Of a DNA stretch of 64,000 bases, positions 26,149 to 34,720 are shown piece after piece. The stretch spans positions 620,001-684,000 of the forward strand of contig NZ_CP085725.1 in assembly GCF_036840915.1 (NCBI RefSeq), in the 5' to 3' direction. A program made the position numbers and the translations under genes. Each line of letters starts with the position of its first letter. The stretch's first letter is position 1. The notes beneath the pieces were generated by a model. It was not told the DNA's origin. It worked only from the letters and a program-made list of their open reading frames with translations, and made no database searches. The stretch is from Flavobacterium hankyongi. Lineage in GTDB: Bacteria; Bacteroidota; Bacteroidia; Flavobacteriales; Flavobacteriaceae.

Positions 26149-26865
26149 ATGTCAATACCACAATTAGGTCTTTCAATGTCAATTACAGACAATGATGGAT
26201 CACCTTTATATGCTGGCGTTGGTCAAAGAGAACATATGACCAGTTTTGATTCTGCATTGACAAAGCATACAATCACAATCATAATTACTGATGAAGAAGC
26301 TGGAAAAGTGACAGTTAATCTTAAAAAAGGAAATAAGACTTCTGAAGTAGAATTGGTAACTTATAAAATGAGTATTACTGATGATAAGACAAATGAAACA
26401 AATTATTACGAAGTTACACGTGATACACTGCTTTTAAAAGAAATTAAAGAGAAATCAGTAAGTAGATTTACTTTTCTTGGAATTGAATGGTTTAAAAGGC
26501 AAATCACGAAACTTCCTGCGATATCTTACGAACCATTAAAAACTACAATTGAATATTTTGAAGTGTCTAGATATAGAACTTTAAGAGAAAATTACCTTGC
26601 ATATAGTCTTAAAAAAGGAACTACGGTTGCTCATTTGGTTGCAGGACAACTTCCTGAAAAAACATTTTTGGATTCTAAAAATGAAAATTTCTTCTGTGTA
26701 ATTGACAATAGTGACGGACAGCGTTTCATAGGGGATATTAAATACAGAGAGAAATTTATTAAAACCATACCTAACGTAGAAATTCAGGTAATTAAAAGAA
26801 ATAAATCTGTTAAGGAATTTGAACTTGATAAATCAGGAAAAGTAAATAAAATTGTCTATTTATAA
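26149..26865 (+). CDS. T6SS-associated uncharacterised protein, 238 aa
   Basis: I chose the ATG at 26149 (MSIPQLGLSMSITDNDG) because the upstream extension to 26110 has no sensible N-terminus and lies within the promoter region. The protein is beta-rich at the N-terminus and ends with a charged alpha/beta part; residues about 150-200 include LKKGTTVAHLVAGQLPEKTF. No family is recognised. Its stop overlaps the tssE start by one base (TAATG), so it is translationally coupled to the baseplate genes. It is probably a structural accessory or tip-related component rather than an effector, but this is inference from position only. Confidence 0.6.
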   Translation: MSIPQLGLSMSITDNDGSPLYAGVGQREHMTSFDSALTKHTITIIITDEEAGKVTVNLKKGNKTSEVELVTYKMSITDDKTNETNYYEVTRDTLLLKEIKEKSVSRFTFLGIEWFKRQITKLPAISYEPLKTTIEYFEVSRYRTLRENYLAYSLKKGTTVAHLVAGQLPEKTFLDSKNENFFCVIDNSDGQRFIGDIKYREKFIKTIPNVEIQVIKRNKSVKEFELDKSGKVNKIVYL

Positions 26866-27299
26866 TGTACGGAGTTTACTATAAAACGCCAATAAGTTTT
26901 AAAGACTTGATGGCTAAAAAAGAGATTGATAAAACAAATTTAGAACATTCCATTGCACAATATATTAATCTTGTTGCGACAACATCATTTGGAGAATGTA
27001 AATTTGATGAAATGTTTGGATGCAAAATTTGGGAAACCGATTTCGATTTGCTTTCGGATCAAAATACACTAAAAGATAAAATTCGAGATGCCTTAAAAGT
27101 TGCTATTAAAGCTCATGAATATCGACTTGACGTTACAGAGATAGAAGTTAGTATAACAGAGGCTAAAGCTGTATCATATAATAACAATTTACGAATGAAG
27201 AAAAAAGTAAATGTTACTGTCAAGGGCAATGTAAAAAAAACAAATAGAGACTTTAATTTTTATGGTTACTTTTTCGTAGGGCCACTATCATATATTTAA
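26865..27299 (+). CDS. tssE: TssE-like gp25 baseplate protein
   Basis: This 144-residue protein fits the GPW/gp25 family: LEHSIAQYINLVATTSFGEC, the conserved TxxGE turn and the following acidic region, then LKDKIRDALKVAIKAHEYRLDVTEIEV. TssE is the T6SS baseplate wedge protein next to the sheath. It is flanked by an unknown T6SS gene (1-base overlap) and tssF (5-base gap). The length and order match Bacteroidota T6SS loci. Confidence 0.85.
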   Translation: MYGVYYKTPISFKDLMAKKEIDKTNLEHSIAQYINLVATTSFGECKFDEMFGCKIWETDFDLLSDQNTLKDKIRDALKVAIKAHEYRLDVTEIEVSITEAKAVSYNNNLRMKKKVNVTVKGNVKKTNRDFNFYGYFFVGPLSYI

Positions 27300-27304
27300 A
27301 ATTT

Positions 27305-29149
27305 ATGGAAATTCAAGAACGTATTAAAGATAGAATTTTAAAAAGAGCAGCTAGAGTTTGGGGTTATAGTGATAGTGAGTTAGAAACTTCATTTGACCCA
27401 ATTGTGGCTATGCTACTTGAAGCTTGTGCTTCAGAATTAGAGAAATTATCTGTAGAACTTAATAATTCAGATGCGAGAATTATAGAACGTTTGCTTGAAG
27501 TGATGTCGCCTGCTTCAAATACAGGAGCGTTACCTTCAAGGACAATTATTCATGCAACTCCTTCTGAAAACAATTATAAATTAATGCTTGAGCATCAATT
27601 TCATTGTAAAAAAAATATTCCAAATATTTACGATCCTATTAAACCTATAATAAAAGAAGTTTATTTTGGACCAACAGCAAATTTCATTCTCACAAGTGCC
27701 GAAGTACAATTTATGGCCTTTGATAAATCTCTTTACAGTTTTAATAAAACTATACATAAAGAATTTTTCTTAAAATCAAACAAATCATTACCTCAATCTA
27801 CGCTTTGGTTAGGAGTAAAATGTCTTGAGCCCAATGAGATTTTAAAGCAATTAATGTTTTTTGTAGATGTGAAAAATACACATCAACGAGAAGTGTTTTA
27901 TCATTATTTAAAACAAGCAAAGATATTCTTAGGAGAAAAGGAAATTAGTTTCAAGGAAGGTTATAATGCAGTAACAAAGGAACTTGATGTTGATGCGATA
28001 GTTACCAAAAATTACAATAGAATTAATCAAATTTATTCGGAAGTTAACACATTTTATTTTGACAAATTCTTCCATTTAACTGAGGATATTCAACTTGAAA
28101 ACTCAATTTTCACAACTCCTCAGGCAATAATTGATGCTTTTGATAATGACAAAATAAGTACTTTAAAAGATATTTTATGGCTTAGAATTGAGTTTCCAGA
28201 AGTAATAAATAGTGCCATTTTTGAAAGTATAAATTTCACATTAAACTGTTTTCCAGTAATAAATAAAAAACTGATAAATTTAGCACAAAGAATAGATCCT
28301 TTCATTAATTACATTCCGTTAATTAATAATGATCACTTTTTAGATTTAGAGGATATCACGGATTCGAGAGGATTCGAATATCATTTGAAAGATTTTTCAA
28401 ATAAAACATTAGAAGCTGGACAAGCCAGTTTAAGAAGCAACGGAGTGAACCGTTTTGATGAGCGAAATGCTTCGGAGATGATGCAATATCTTTTAGAATT
28501 ACTTAAAGATGAAAGCGCTTCTTTTTCTGTTTTAGGCGGTGATTTTGTGAGAAGTATAATTGGCGAAATGAATCAGCTTATTGCAACTCTAGAACAACAA
28601 ACAAAAGAAAGTTCTTTCTTAAAATCCAATTTTCCATATGTGGTGATTAAGTCTAAATTGTTAGATGAAAGAACTGAAAATGATACCTTTTTCGTCAATT
28701 TTTGGTCGACATGTGGGGAAGATGCCAATGATATCAAACCTGGAACAAAATTAGAATTACCTTTTGGATCTGATTTTATAGGAAATTCGATGTATCTAGT
28801 ACAACCAAGTGTAGGAGGGAAGACAAGACTTACTTCAAGAGAAAAAATACTTTCTTATAGAGAAGCTTTATTGTCACATGGAAGGATTGTAACATTTGCT
28901 GATATTAAAACATTTTGTTTAAAGCATTTTGGTTATACAATTTCTAGAATTGAAGTAGATAAAGGAACTAAAATAGATCCTTCTTTAAAGACAGGGTTTG
29001 TGAGAACAATAGATATTAAAGTATTTAAAAATACTGATGATGAAATTCAGTTTTCTGATAATGAATGGAATTATCTATGTGATAATTTGATGCACAAGTT
29101 AGATCAGGTTTCCTCTAATATTTATCCATACAGATTAATTGTAAATTAA
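27305..29149 (+). CDS. tssF: TssF baseplate protein
   Basis: This 614-residue protein begins MEIQERIKDRILKRAARVWG, with the conserved TssF features DPIVAMLLEACASELEKLS, RIIERLLEVMSP and the later blocks DARIIER and KTRLTSREKILSYREALLSHGRIVTFADI near the C-terminus, which is typical of TssF. TssF forms the baseplate wedge with TssE, TssG and TssK. It ends at 29149, followed by a terminator shared with the convergent clpV gene. Confidence 0.87.
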   Translation: MEIQERIKDRILKRAARVWGYSDSELETSFDPIVAMLLEACASELEKLSVELNNSDARIIERLLEVMSPASNTGALPSRTIIHATPSENNYKLMLEHQFHCKKNIPNIYDPIKPIIKEVYFGPTANFILTSAEVQFMAFDKSLYSFNKTIHKEFFLKSNKSLPQSTLWLGVKCLEPNEILKQLMFFVDVKNTHQREVFYHYLKQAKIFLGEKEISFKEGYNAVTKELDVDAIVTKNYNRINQIYSEVNTFYFDKFFHLTEDIQLENSIFTTPQAIIDAFDNDKISTLKDILWLRIEFPEVINSAIFESINFTLNCFPVINKKLINLAQRIDPFINYIPLINNDHFLDLEDITDSRGFEYHLKDFSNKTLEAGQASLRSNGVNRFDERNASEMMQYLLELLKDESASFSVLGGDFVRSIIGEMNQLIATLEQQTKESSFLKSNFPYVVIKSKLLDERTENDTFFVNFWSTCGEDANDIKPGTKLELPFGSDFIGNSMYLVQPSVGGKTRLTSREKILSYREALLSHGRIVTFADIKTFCLKHFGYTISRIEVDKGTKIDPSLKTGFVRTIDIKVFKNTDDEIQFSDNEWNYLCDNLMHKLDQVSSNIYPYRLIVN

Positions 29150-29163
29150 AGTTAAGTTAGTTA

Positions 29164-29194
29164 GAAAAAAAGGAGCCTTTAGCTCCTTTTTTTT
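29164..29194. terminator. Bidirectional terminator between tssF and clpV
   Basis: The hairpin aaaggagc-ctttа-gctccttt, with A-rich and T-rich flanks on both sides (aaaaaaa before, tttttttta after), can terminate transcription from both directions. Confidence 0.8.
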
Positions 29195-31640
29195 ATTTGA
29201 TTTCCCAAACTAAATTGTTGTCTTTTAAACTAACACTTACATTACTTCCTTCAAGGACTTCATTGGCGATAATTTTTTTAGCCAAAGGTCTTCTAAGTTC
29301 AGATCGTATAATTCCTTTTAGGGGTCTGGCACCATAAGTTGCATTAAAACCATTATCTACTAAAAATGATTTAGCTTCTTCAGAAATAGTAATAGAAATT
29401 TCTAGCGATTTAAGTAAATCATATAATTCCTTTTTAAGATGTATTTCAAAAATTCCAAGAGCATTTTCTTTAGAAATTGGTGCGAACGGAATAATCTCAG
29501 TTAAACGACCAAGGAATTCAGGTCTAAAATGTTTAGTCATTATTTCCATCAATTGGTTTGATGATGGATATCCGCTTCCATTAGTTATAGATTCAACAAT
29601 AAACTGAGAACCTATGTTTGATGTAAATAAAATTAAAGCATTTGAAAAATCACCTTCTTTTCCTAGGCGATCGTGTAGTTTTCCTTCATCCATAATTTGT
29701 AAGAAAACATCAAAAACCGAAGGGTGTGCTTTTTCAATTTCATCAAAAAGAACAATAGAGTAGGGCTTTTGTCTAATTTTATTCACAAGTAATCCTCCAT
29801 CTTCATAACCAACATATCCCGGAGGTGCCCCATATAACAAAGCTGCCGAATGTTCTTCTTTAAATTCAGACATATCGAAACGAATAATCGCACTTTCGTC
29901 CTGAAAAAGAAAATCGGCCAATGATTTTGCTAATTCGGTTTTACCAGTTCCTGTTGGGCCTAAAAAGAAGAAAGAACCCATGGGTTGACCAGCTTTGCTC
30001 AATCCTGATCTAGATTCTAATACAGATTCAGAAACTATTTCAATGGCTAAATCTTGACCAACAACTCTTTTCTTTAAAATTTCCTCCATGTTTTGAAGAC
30101 GATCTTTCTCTTCACTTTGCAATTTTCCTAAAGGAATATTTGTTTTTTGTGCAACAATAGCACCCAAATCAATAGGTTCTATATGGTCTTTTTTACTTTG
30201 TGCGATAGTAGTAAGTCTCTCTAAAAGATTTTCTAATTTTGAAATTAAAGTTTCAGTCTCAATCTCTGTTAAATTTTCATCTTCAGTATGTTGTTCTTGA
30301 GTTAATAAGTAGTGAGCTTTGCGTTTAACGTCTTCATAAAACCATTTAGCTTCTTGTAATTTAGCATCTTCATTTAGCTCTTTGATTGTTTCTAATTTTT
30401 TCAGTAAAAGATCCTTCTCAGAAAGAAATGATTCTCCAGCTGTTTTAATTACTGACATTGTTCTGTCAAGTAAATTAAGTGCTGATTCTGGTAAACTTTT
30501 TTCTTTTAAATAACGCTTAGATAATCGGATAGATTCTCTAATAGTATCATCACTAGTTTTGATATTGTGATGTGCATGATATGATTTCAATGCTGTTTTG
30601 ATTATTCTGAAAGCTTTCTCATCATCAGGTTCATCAATTTTTATCATTTCAAACATTCCTGACAATACTTCGTCTTTTTCAATTTTTTTTGTGAATTCAT
30701 CAACTGTTGTTGTTGCAATCAGCGTTAATCCTTTTGACAATTCACTTTTTAGTATACTAGAAATTCCAGCATTATCACTGTTTTTATCTAGCAAAACATG
30801 AATTCCATCAATAACCAAAATAGCTTTTGGATATGATTTTAGTTCCTGAATCAATTTTTTTAGCCTATCTTCAATCTCACCTTTATAAGATGCTCCAGCA
30901 ATTAGTGTTCCTAGATCTAATTCAAAAACATCAGTATTAAGTAGTTTTTCAGGAACCTGATTAGAAACAATAGCATTGGCAAAACCATTCACAACTGAAG
31001 ATTTCCCTACTCCTGGATAACCATTAAGCAATACATTAGGTTTAGAAAAACGGCATAAAATTTCTGTGATTTCTTTTATTTCTTTATCTCTACCAACAAT
31101 TTCTATTTTGTTCTTTTTAAGCTTCGCTGTTTTATTAGAACAATATTTGTGAATGTATTTAGAAACAGATCTTTCAGAAGGAAGATTCATTAATTCAGAA
31201 TTTAATTTTCCATCTTCTCTTTCCGTAAGTAGTTCAGAGCGTGTTACTGGAAAACTCTTCATTTGATCAAAGTTGAAACCTACACCTGGTGTTGCTAATG
31301 CAACCATAGTTGCAAACAGATCAATTTCTTCTTTTCCTAAAATATCACGTACAGCATCAGCTTCAGCAATGATATCGTCAATGCTTTCGTGAGCTTCAAC
31401 TTCTGTAGGTTTTGTAGTTTTAGGAAATTCGTCAATTCTAACTTCTGCCCATTCTTCAATGAAAAAAACATCTTTTCCCATCGATTCTAATTCTTTTAAG
31501 AGAGTCAAATCGCGATGTAAAATTGCTTTTAATAAATGTGCAGCAGTATAATGGTTTTGTTTAGCTTCATGTGCAATTCTCTTAGCAATTTCAAGTGCTG
31601 ATTGAAGCTCTTCATTAAAAATTATATTTTCTGTAATCAT
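29193..31640 (-). CDS. clpV: ClpV/TssH AAA+ ATPase
   Basis: An 815-residue Clp/Hsp100 ATPase with the Clp N-domain (residues 5-140), AAA1 Walker A GYPGVGKS (207-214), and AAA2 with GPTGTGKT and Walker B VLFDEIEKAHP. Between them is a middle coiled-coil region (KLENLLERLT...), then the C-terminal AAA2 small domain with YGARPLKGIIRSELRRPLA. ClpV disassembles contracted T6SS sheaths. Notably the AAA1 Walker B reads ILVIDGIHVLL, with Gly instead of Glu. The gene is on the minus strand with the two PKD genes upstream, separated by 14 bases. Confidence 0.88.
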   Translation of the reverse strand: MITENIIFNEELQSALEIAKRIAHEAKQNHYTAAHLLKAILHRDLTLLKELESMGKDVFFIEEWAEVRIDEFPKTTKPTEVEAHESIDDIIAEADAVRDILGKEEIDLFATMVALATPGVGFNFDQMKSFPVTRSELLTEREDGKLNSELMNLPSERSVSKYIHKYCSNKTAKLKKNKIEIVGRDKEIKEITEILCRFSKPNVLLNGYPGVGKSSVVNGFANAIVSNQVPEKLLNTDVFELDLGTLIAGASYKGEIEDRLKKLIQELKSYPKAILVIDGIHVLLDKNSDNAGISSILKSELSKGLTLIATTTVDEFTKKIEKDEVLSGMFEMIKIDEPDDEKAFRIIKTALKSYHAHHNIKTSDDTIRESIRLSKRYLKEKSLPESALNLLDRTMSVIKTAGESFLSEKDLLLKKLETIKELNEDAKLQEAKWFYEDVKRKAHYLLTQEQHTEDENLTEIETETLISKLENLLERLTTIAQSKKDHIEPIDLGAIVAQKTNIPLGKLQSEEKDRLQNMEEILKKRVVGQDLAIEIVSESVLESRSGLSKAGQPMGSFFFLGPTGTGKTELAKSLADFLFQDESAIIRFDMSEFKEEHSAALLYGAPPGYVGYEDGGLLVNKIRQKPYSIVLFDEIEKAHPSVFDVFLQIMDEGKLHDRLGKEGDFSNALILFTSNIGSQFIVESITNGSGYPSSNQLMEIMTKHFRPEFLGRLTEIIPFAPISKENALGIFEIHLKKELYDLLKSLEISITISEEAKSFLVDNGFNATYGARPLKGIIRSELRRPLAKKIIANEVLEGSNVSVSLKDNNLVWEIK

Positions 31641-31654
31641 TTCTATATCTTTTA

Positions 31655-32728
31655 TTAATCTTCTGTCCAGCCTATAAGGCCCTTCACTTTGTAGCTAATG
31701 GTAAATCCATCAATACAATTTAAATTGTCTTTTGTAAGTCTGAACGATTCAATTTTAATTTCTTTCCCTTTAATTCTTTTGCAGAACTCTTCAAATGATA
31801 TAACTTGGTCACCGTTTTTGATAACCGGAATTTGATAATTACCACAAATGTATTTGCTGAAATCTTCTTTTTCTTTTGTTTGATTTGCAACTTGATGAAG
31901 TAGTAATTCAAACTGATTTTCAGAAATATCAGGAGCAAATTCACTTATATGTCTTTCACGTGAACGAGTTGGAATTGTTTTAAGTATCTTATCTGTTACA
32001 TCAGGTTTAGGATTTCCTTTTGGCTTATAAAAAGCTTCAACAGGTTTTTCATAAGTGTAGCCTTCCTCAAGCATCATTTCACTATCTTTTTTAAATGCTG
32101 GTCGAGGTTTTATGTAGATAATTTTTGAAGTCTTAAATTTATATTCTCCATTTACAATAAGTGTGACAGTTTTAGGACCAGGTGTTCTAAAGCTATAATT
32201 TGGAAACTCATTAGTATTGTCAATCTGGCCTGTTTCACCAAAACTCCATTCCCACGAAAAAGTTTCATTTGTATAATATTTATAGGTGAAGTTAACTTTT
32301 TGACCAACAGCTGCAATTTTAGGAGCTATAATTACAGGTAATTTAGTCCTGTCAAGTATTTCACCATGATTTTTAATTTGAATTTTTTTCTCTTTCAAAC
32401 AAAAACCATTAATTACTAATGTAATCGTATAAATGCCAGGTTCTGTATATTTATGAAGTACATGATTTTTTGTTTCTTTTGGACTTCCATCACCAAAATC
32501 CCATTTCCAATTAGTTGCATTAGGAGTCTCGTTATGAAATTCAATTACTTCACCAACAGAAAAATTTTCTGCAACTATATAAAAATCAGAAGTATCACAA
32601 TCAACATGTTTTTTGTATTTGAAACTAAAGATTACTACACTCACTAATAATAGTATTACAAAGAGAGATATAATTTTTGTTTCAAAATTTGAAAAGACAA
32701 GTTTAAAGCTATTGCTATTTTTTTTCAT
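31655..32728 (-). CDS. T6SS-associated membrane-anchored PKD-domain protein 1
   Basis: This 357-residue protein has an N-terminal membrane anchor (residues about 16-35; FVILLLVSVVIF) and two PKD domains with the WKWDFGDGSP and WEWSFGETG signatures. The C-terminal domain ends in SENQFELLLHQVANQTKEKEDF and a beta-rich tail. The periplasmic orientation is inferred from the anchor. It resembles its neighbour throughout and is translated from the same operon as clpV. Subtype iii T6SS loci contain accessory proteins (TssP, TssQ, TssR) with no clear counterpart here, so these may fill such a role; the exact assignment is uncertain. Confidence 0.7.
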   Translation of the reverse strand: MKKNSNSFKLVFSNFETKIISLFVILLLVSVVIFSFKYKKHVDCDTSDFYIVAENFSVGEVIEFHNETPNATNWKWDFGDGSPKETKNHVLHKYTEPGIYTITLVINGFCLKEKKIQIKNHGEILDRTKLPVIIAPKIAAVGQKVNFTYKYYTNETFSWEWSFGETGQIDNTNEFPNYSFRTPGPKTVTLIVNGEYKFKTSKIIYIKPRPAFKKDSEMMLEEGYTYEKPVEAFYKPKGNPKPDVTDKILKTIPTRSRERHISEFAPDISENQFELLLHQVANQTKEKEDFSKYICGNYQIPVIKNGDQVISFEEFCKRIKGKEIKIESFRLTKDNLNCIDGFTISYKVKGLIGWTED

Positions 32729-32743
32729 ATCATTAATAGATGA

Positions 32744-33820
32744 TTAGTCATTAATCCAAATGAGGTGTTTTTTTATTTTATAAGTGATTTCAACATTAAT
32801 AATGCAATTATTTTCATTTGTTGTAAGTCTGATCTTTGAGATTTTTAATGTTTTTCCAATCAATTTTTTACAGAACTCATCGAATGGCATAATTTTAGAG
32901 TCATTTATGAGCACTGGAATTTTAAAATCATCACAAAGGAAAGCTCCAAAATCATCTTTGGTTTTACTTTGTTTTGCTACTTGGTGTAATAAAAGTTCAA
33001 ATTGCTCTTCTGAGATAGATGGTGCAGTACTAGCACTTTTTTGTGATTCTTTTTGTTTCTTTTTTGAAGAAGGAGGAACTACAGGTAAAGTCATAGCAAA
33101 TTCTTCAGCTGGATCTATTTGAGCGGGTCCCTTTCTTAATTTTAATGGTTTTATTTCAACATCTTCAGCATAAGCTTGTGTAACAGCTTGCTCTTGTGGT
33201 TTAACTAAAATTGTTAGAGAAGTTATACTATTTATGTTTCCATTTATAATTAATGTCACTTTTTTTATTCCTGGAGTTCTATAAATATGTGTTGGATTGC
33301 TGTCTGTATTATCTAATCTTGAGGATTCACCAAAACTCCATTCCCATGAAAATATATCTGTTCCACTATAGTAATAATCAAATAAAACTTCTTCTCCAAC
33401 TTTTACTACTTTTGGTGCAATAATTTCTGGAACTTTAATCTTTTTAGATAAATCTCCCACAGATTTGATAACTACATCCTTATATGTGATACAATTGTCA
33501 TTTAAGGTTAATGTCACTCTGTATTTACCAGATTTTTTGTATATATGAGTAGTGTTTTTTTCATATTCATTTTTTGAATTATCACCAAAGTCCCATTTCC
33601 ATGTACTTGCATTTGGTGTTTCATTGTAAAATTCAATAGTTTCTCCTTCGAGTCTATTTTTGGCAACTACATAAAAGGTTGAGTTTTCACAATCAACATT
33701 ATTAATCGCTTTAGAAAAAAAGAAAATTGTTCCAATAAGCATTAATGCAATGAACAACCCTAAAATTCTATAATCGAAGTTTATTAATAAGTCTTGGAGG
33801 CTTCTTGAACCGCGTTTCAT
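32744..33820 (-). CDS. T6SS-associated membrane-anchored PKD-domain protein 2 (paralogue)
   Basis: This 358-residue protein has the same order as the 357-aa neighbour: N-terminal membrane anchor (about residues 18-36; GLFIALMLIGTIFFF), two PKD domains (WKWDFGDNS and WEWSFGESS), a linker rich in K, P, Q and S, and a C-terminal domain with ISEEQFELLLHQVAKQSKTKDDF. The similar length and motif order point to a tandem gene duplication. It is the first gene of the minus-strand PKD-PKD-clpV operon, and 15 bases separate the two paralogues. Confidence 0.7.
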   Translation of the reverse strand: MKRGSRSLQDLLINFDYRILGLFIALMLIGTIFFFSKAINNVDCENSTFYVVAKNRLEGETIEFYNETPNASTWKWDFGDNSKNEYEKNTTHIYKKSGKYRVTLTLNDNCITYKDVVIKSVGDLSKKIKVPEIIAPKVVKVGEEVLFDYYYSGTDIFSWEWSFGESSRLDNTDSNPTHIYRTPGIKKVTLIINGNINSITSLTILVKPQEQAVTQAYAEDVEIKPLKLRKGPAQIDPAEEFAMTLPVVPPSSKKKQKESQKSASTAPSISEEQFELLLHQVAKQSKTKDDFGAFLCDDFKIPVLINDSKIMPFDEFCKKLIGKTLKISKIRLTTNENNCIINVEITYKIKKHLIWIND

Positions 33821-33930
33821 TTTTTTTTTGACACGAACTTAAATAAAAAAAATAGTTGCTACTAATTTTTAGTGTAAAATTTCTTACAATTAAATAAATT
33901 TTATATTTTTGAATCTGTAAGAATTGTATT

Positions 33931-33947
33931 ACTGATTGGTAATCAGT
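33931..33947. promoter_or_regulatory. Operator-like palindrome in the divergent T6SS region
   Basis: The perfect 7-base arms actgatt and aatcagt flank ggt. A partial copy, ctgattggt, occurs upstream of the hcp genes (about 40796). A shared T6SS regulator site is possible. Confidence 0.35.
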
Positions 33948-34009
33948 GTTTTAACGTTTTTTCTTACAATTACTACATTAATACTTTGTAAAATTTCTTC
34001 ATTTAAAAT

Positions 34010-34038
34010 TTGTTTATTTCATAAAAATTATATTTTTG
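34010..34038 (+). promoter_or_regulatory. TTG-N18-TATTTTTG promoter of the main T6SS operon
   Basis: TTG at 34010-34012 and TATTTTTG at 34031-34038 with an 18-base spacer match the Bacteroidota consensus. The first codon (TTG, 34073) is 35 bases downstream. Confidence 0.5.
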
Positions 34039-34072
34039 TAAGGAATTACTTATTATATAATATATAATTGCT

Positions 34073-34711
34073 TTGAAAAAAATACTTCCTTTAGCTTTAA
34101 TATTACTTGTTGTTGTCGCTTGCGGCATACCCAAATACATTGAAGAAGTTCCATTGAAATTAAAGTTCGATGAACAAAAGATAAAAAAGACTTTGGGTAT
34201 TAAAGAAAATCAGAATAACCAACGTTTGGCAGATCAATATGAAGAAGGTTTGACAGATGAACAAATTAGGGTAAAAGAGAAGTATGCGGTTTTGTTGAGT
34301 GTTAGGCCTGACGAAATTAAGCATTATGATTTCTACGAGTATATAGATAAATGGATTGGTACGCCATATGGAACTCGATCTTTTTCTAAAGATAGTTTAG
34401 CAATGGTTCCATTCGTACAGGCTTTATACAGTAAAACATATAAGAAGAGTTTACCTAAAACTGCTTTAGGTATTTTTAAATCTAAAGACATTGAGCTCTT
34501 TTTATCTCGTGTAGATCTAGAGGAAGGTGATTTCATTTTTTTGAGATATAATAAAGATAATCCAATATCTGACGTAGCTATTTATCTCAAAAATGATAGA
34601 ATATTAGCTACAACTAAATCGTCAGGTTTGAGGGTATATAATTTTAATGATGATTACTTTCAGACACGATATTTTGCTTCAGGAAGAATTAAAGAAGAGG
34701 ATGAAAAATAG
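34073..34711 (+). CDS. T6SS lipoprotein with inactive NlpC/P60-like domain (TssQ candidate)
   Basis: A 212-residue lipoprotein: a hydrophobic leader with the lipobox VVAC (Cys17), then a chain resembling the NlpC/P60 endopeptidase fold (YIDKWIGTPYGTRSFSKDS, FVQALYSKTYKKSLPKTA, DLEEGDFIFLRY, VAIYLKNDRILATTKSSG). The catalytic Cys expected in the iDCSGF block is absent (SLAMVPF), and the catalytic His of HVGIY is replaced by Asp (DVAIY), so the enzyme should be inactive. A lipoprotein fixed in the membrane beside the T6SS fits the TssQ role of subtype iii systems. The TTG start follows a good promoter. Confidence 0.7.
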   Translation: MKKILPLALILLVVVACGIPKYIEEVPLKLKFDEQKIKKTLGIKENQNNQRLADQYEEGLTDEQIRVKEKYAVLLSVRPDEIKHYDFYEYIDKWIGTPYGTRSFSKDSLAMVPFVQALYSKTYKKSLPKTALGIFKSKDIELFLSRVDLEEGDFIFLRYNKDNPISDVAIYLKNDRILATTKSSGLRVYNFNDDYFQTRYFASGRIKEEDEK

Positions 34712-34720
34712 TGAAGAGGC

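Larger units (their letters stand above)
33821..34072. promoter_or_regulatory. Divergent T6SS promoter region
   Basis: These 252 bases separate the minus-strand PKD/clpV operon from the plus-strand tssQ-like operon. A perfect palindrome actgatt-ggt-aatcagt lies at 33931-33947. The phrase cttacaatta occurs twice (about 33890 and 33964) and its reverse gtaagaattg once (about 33916). Plus-strand promoter: TTG 34010-34012, TATTTTTG 34031-34038. Confidence 0.6.
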
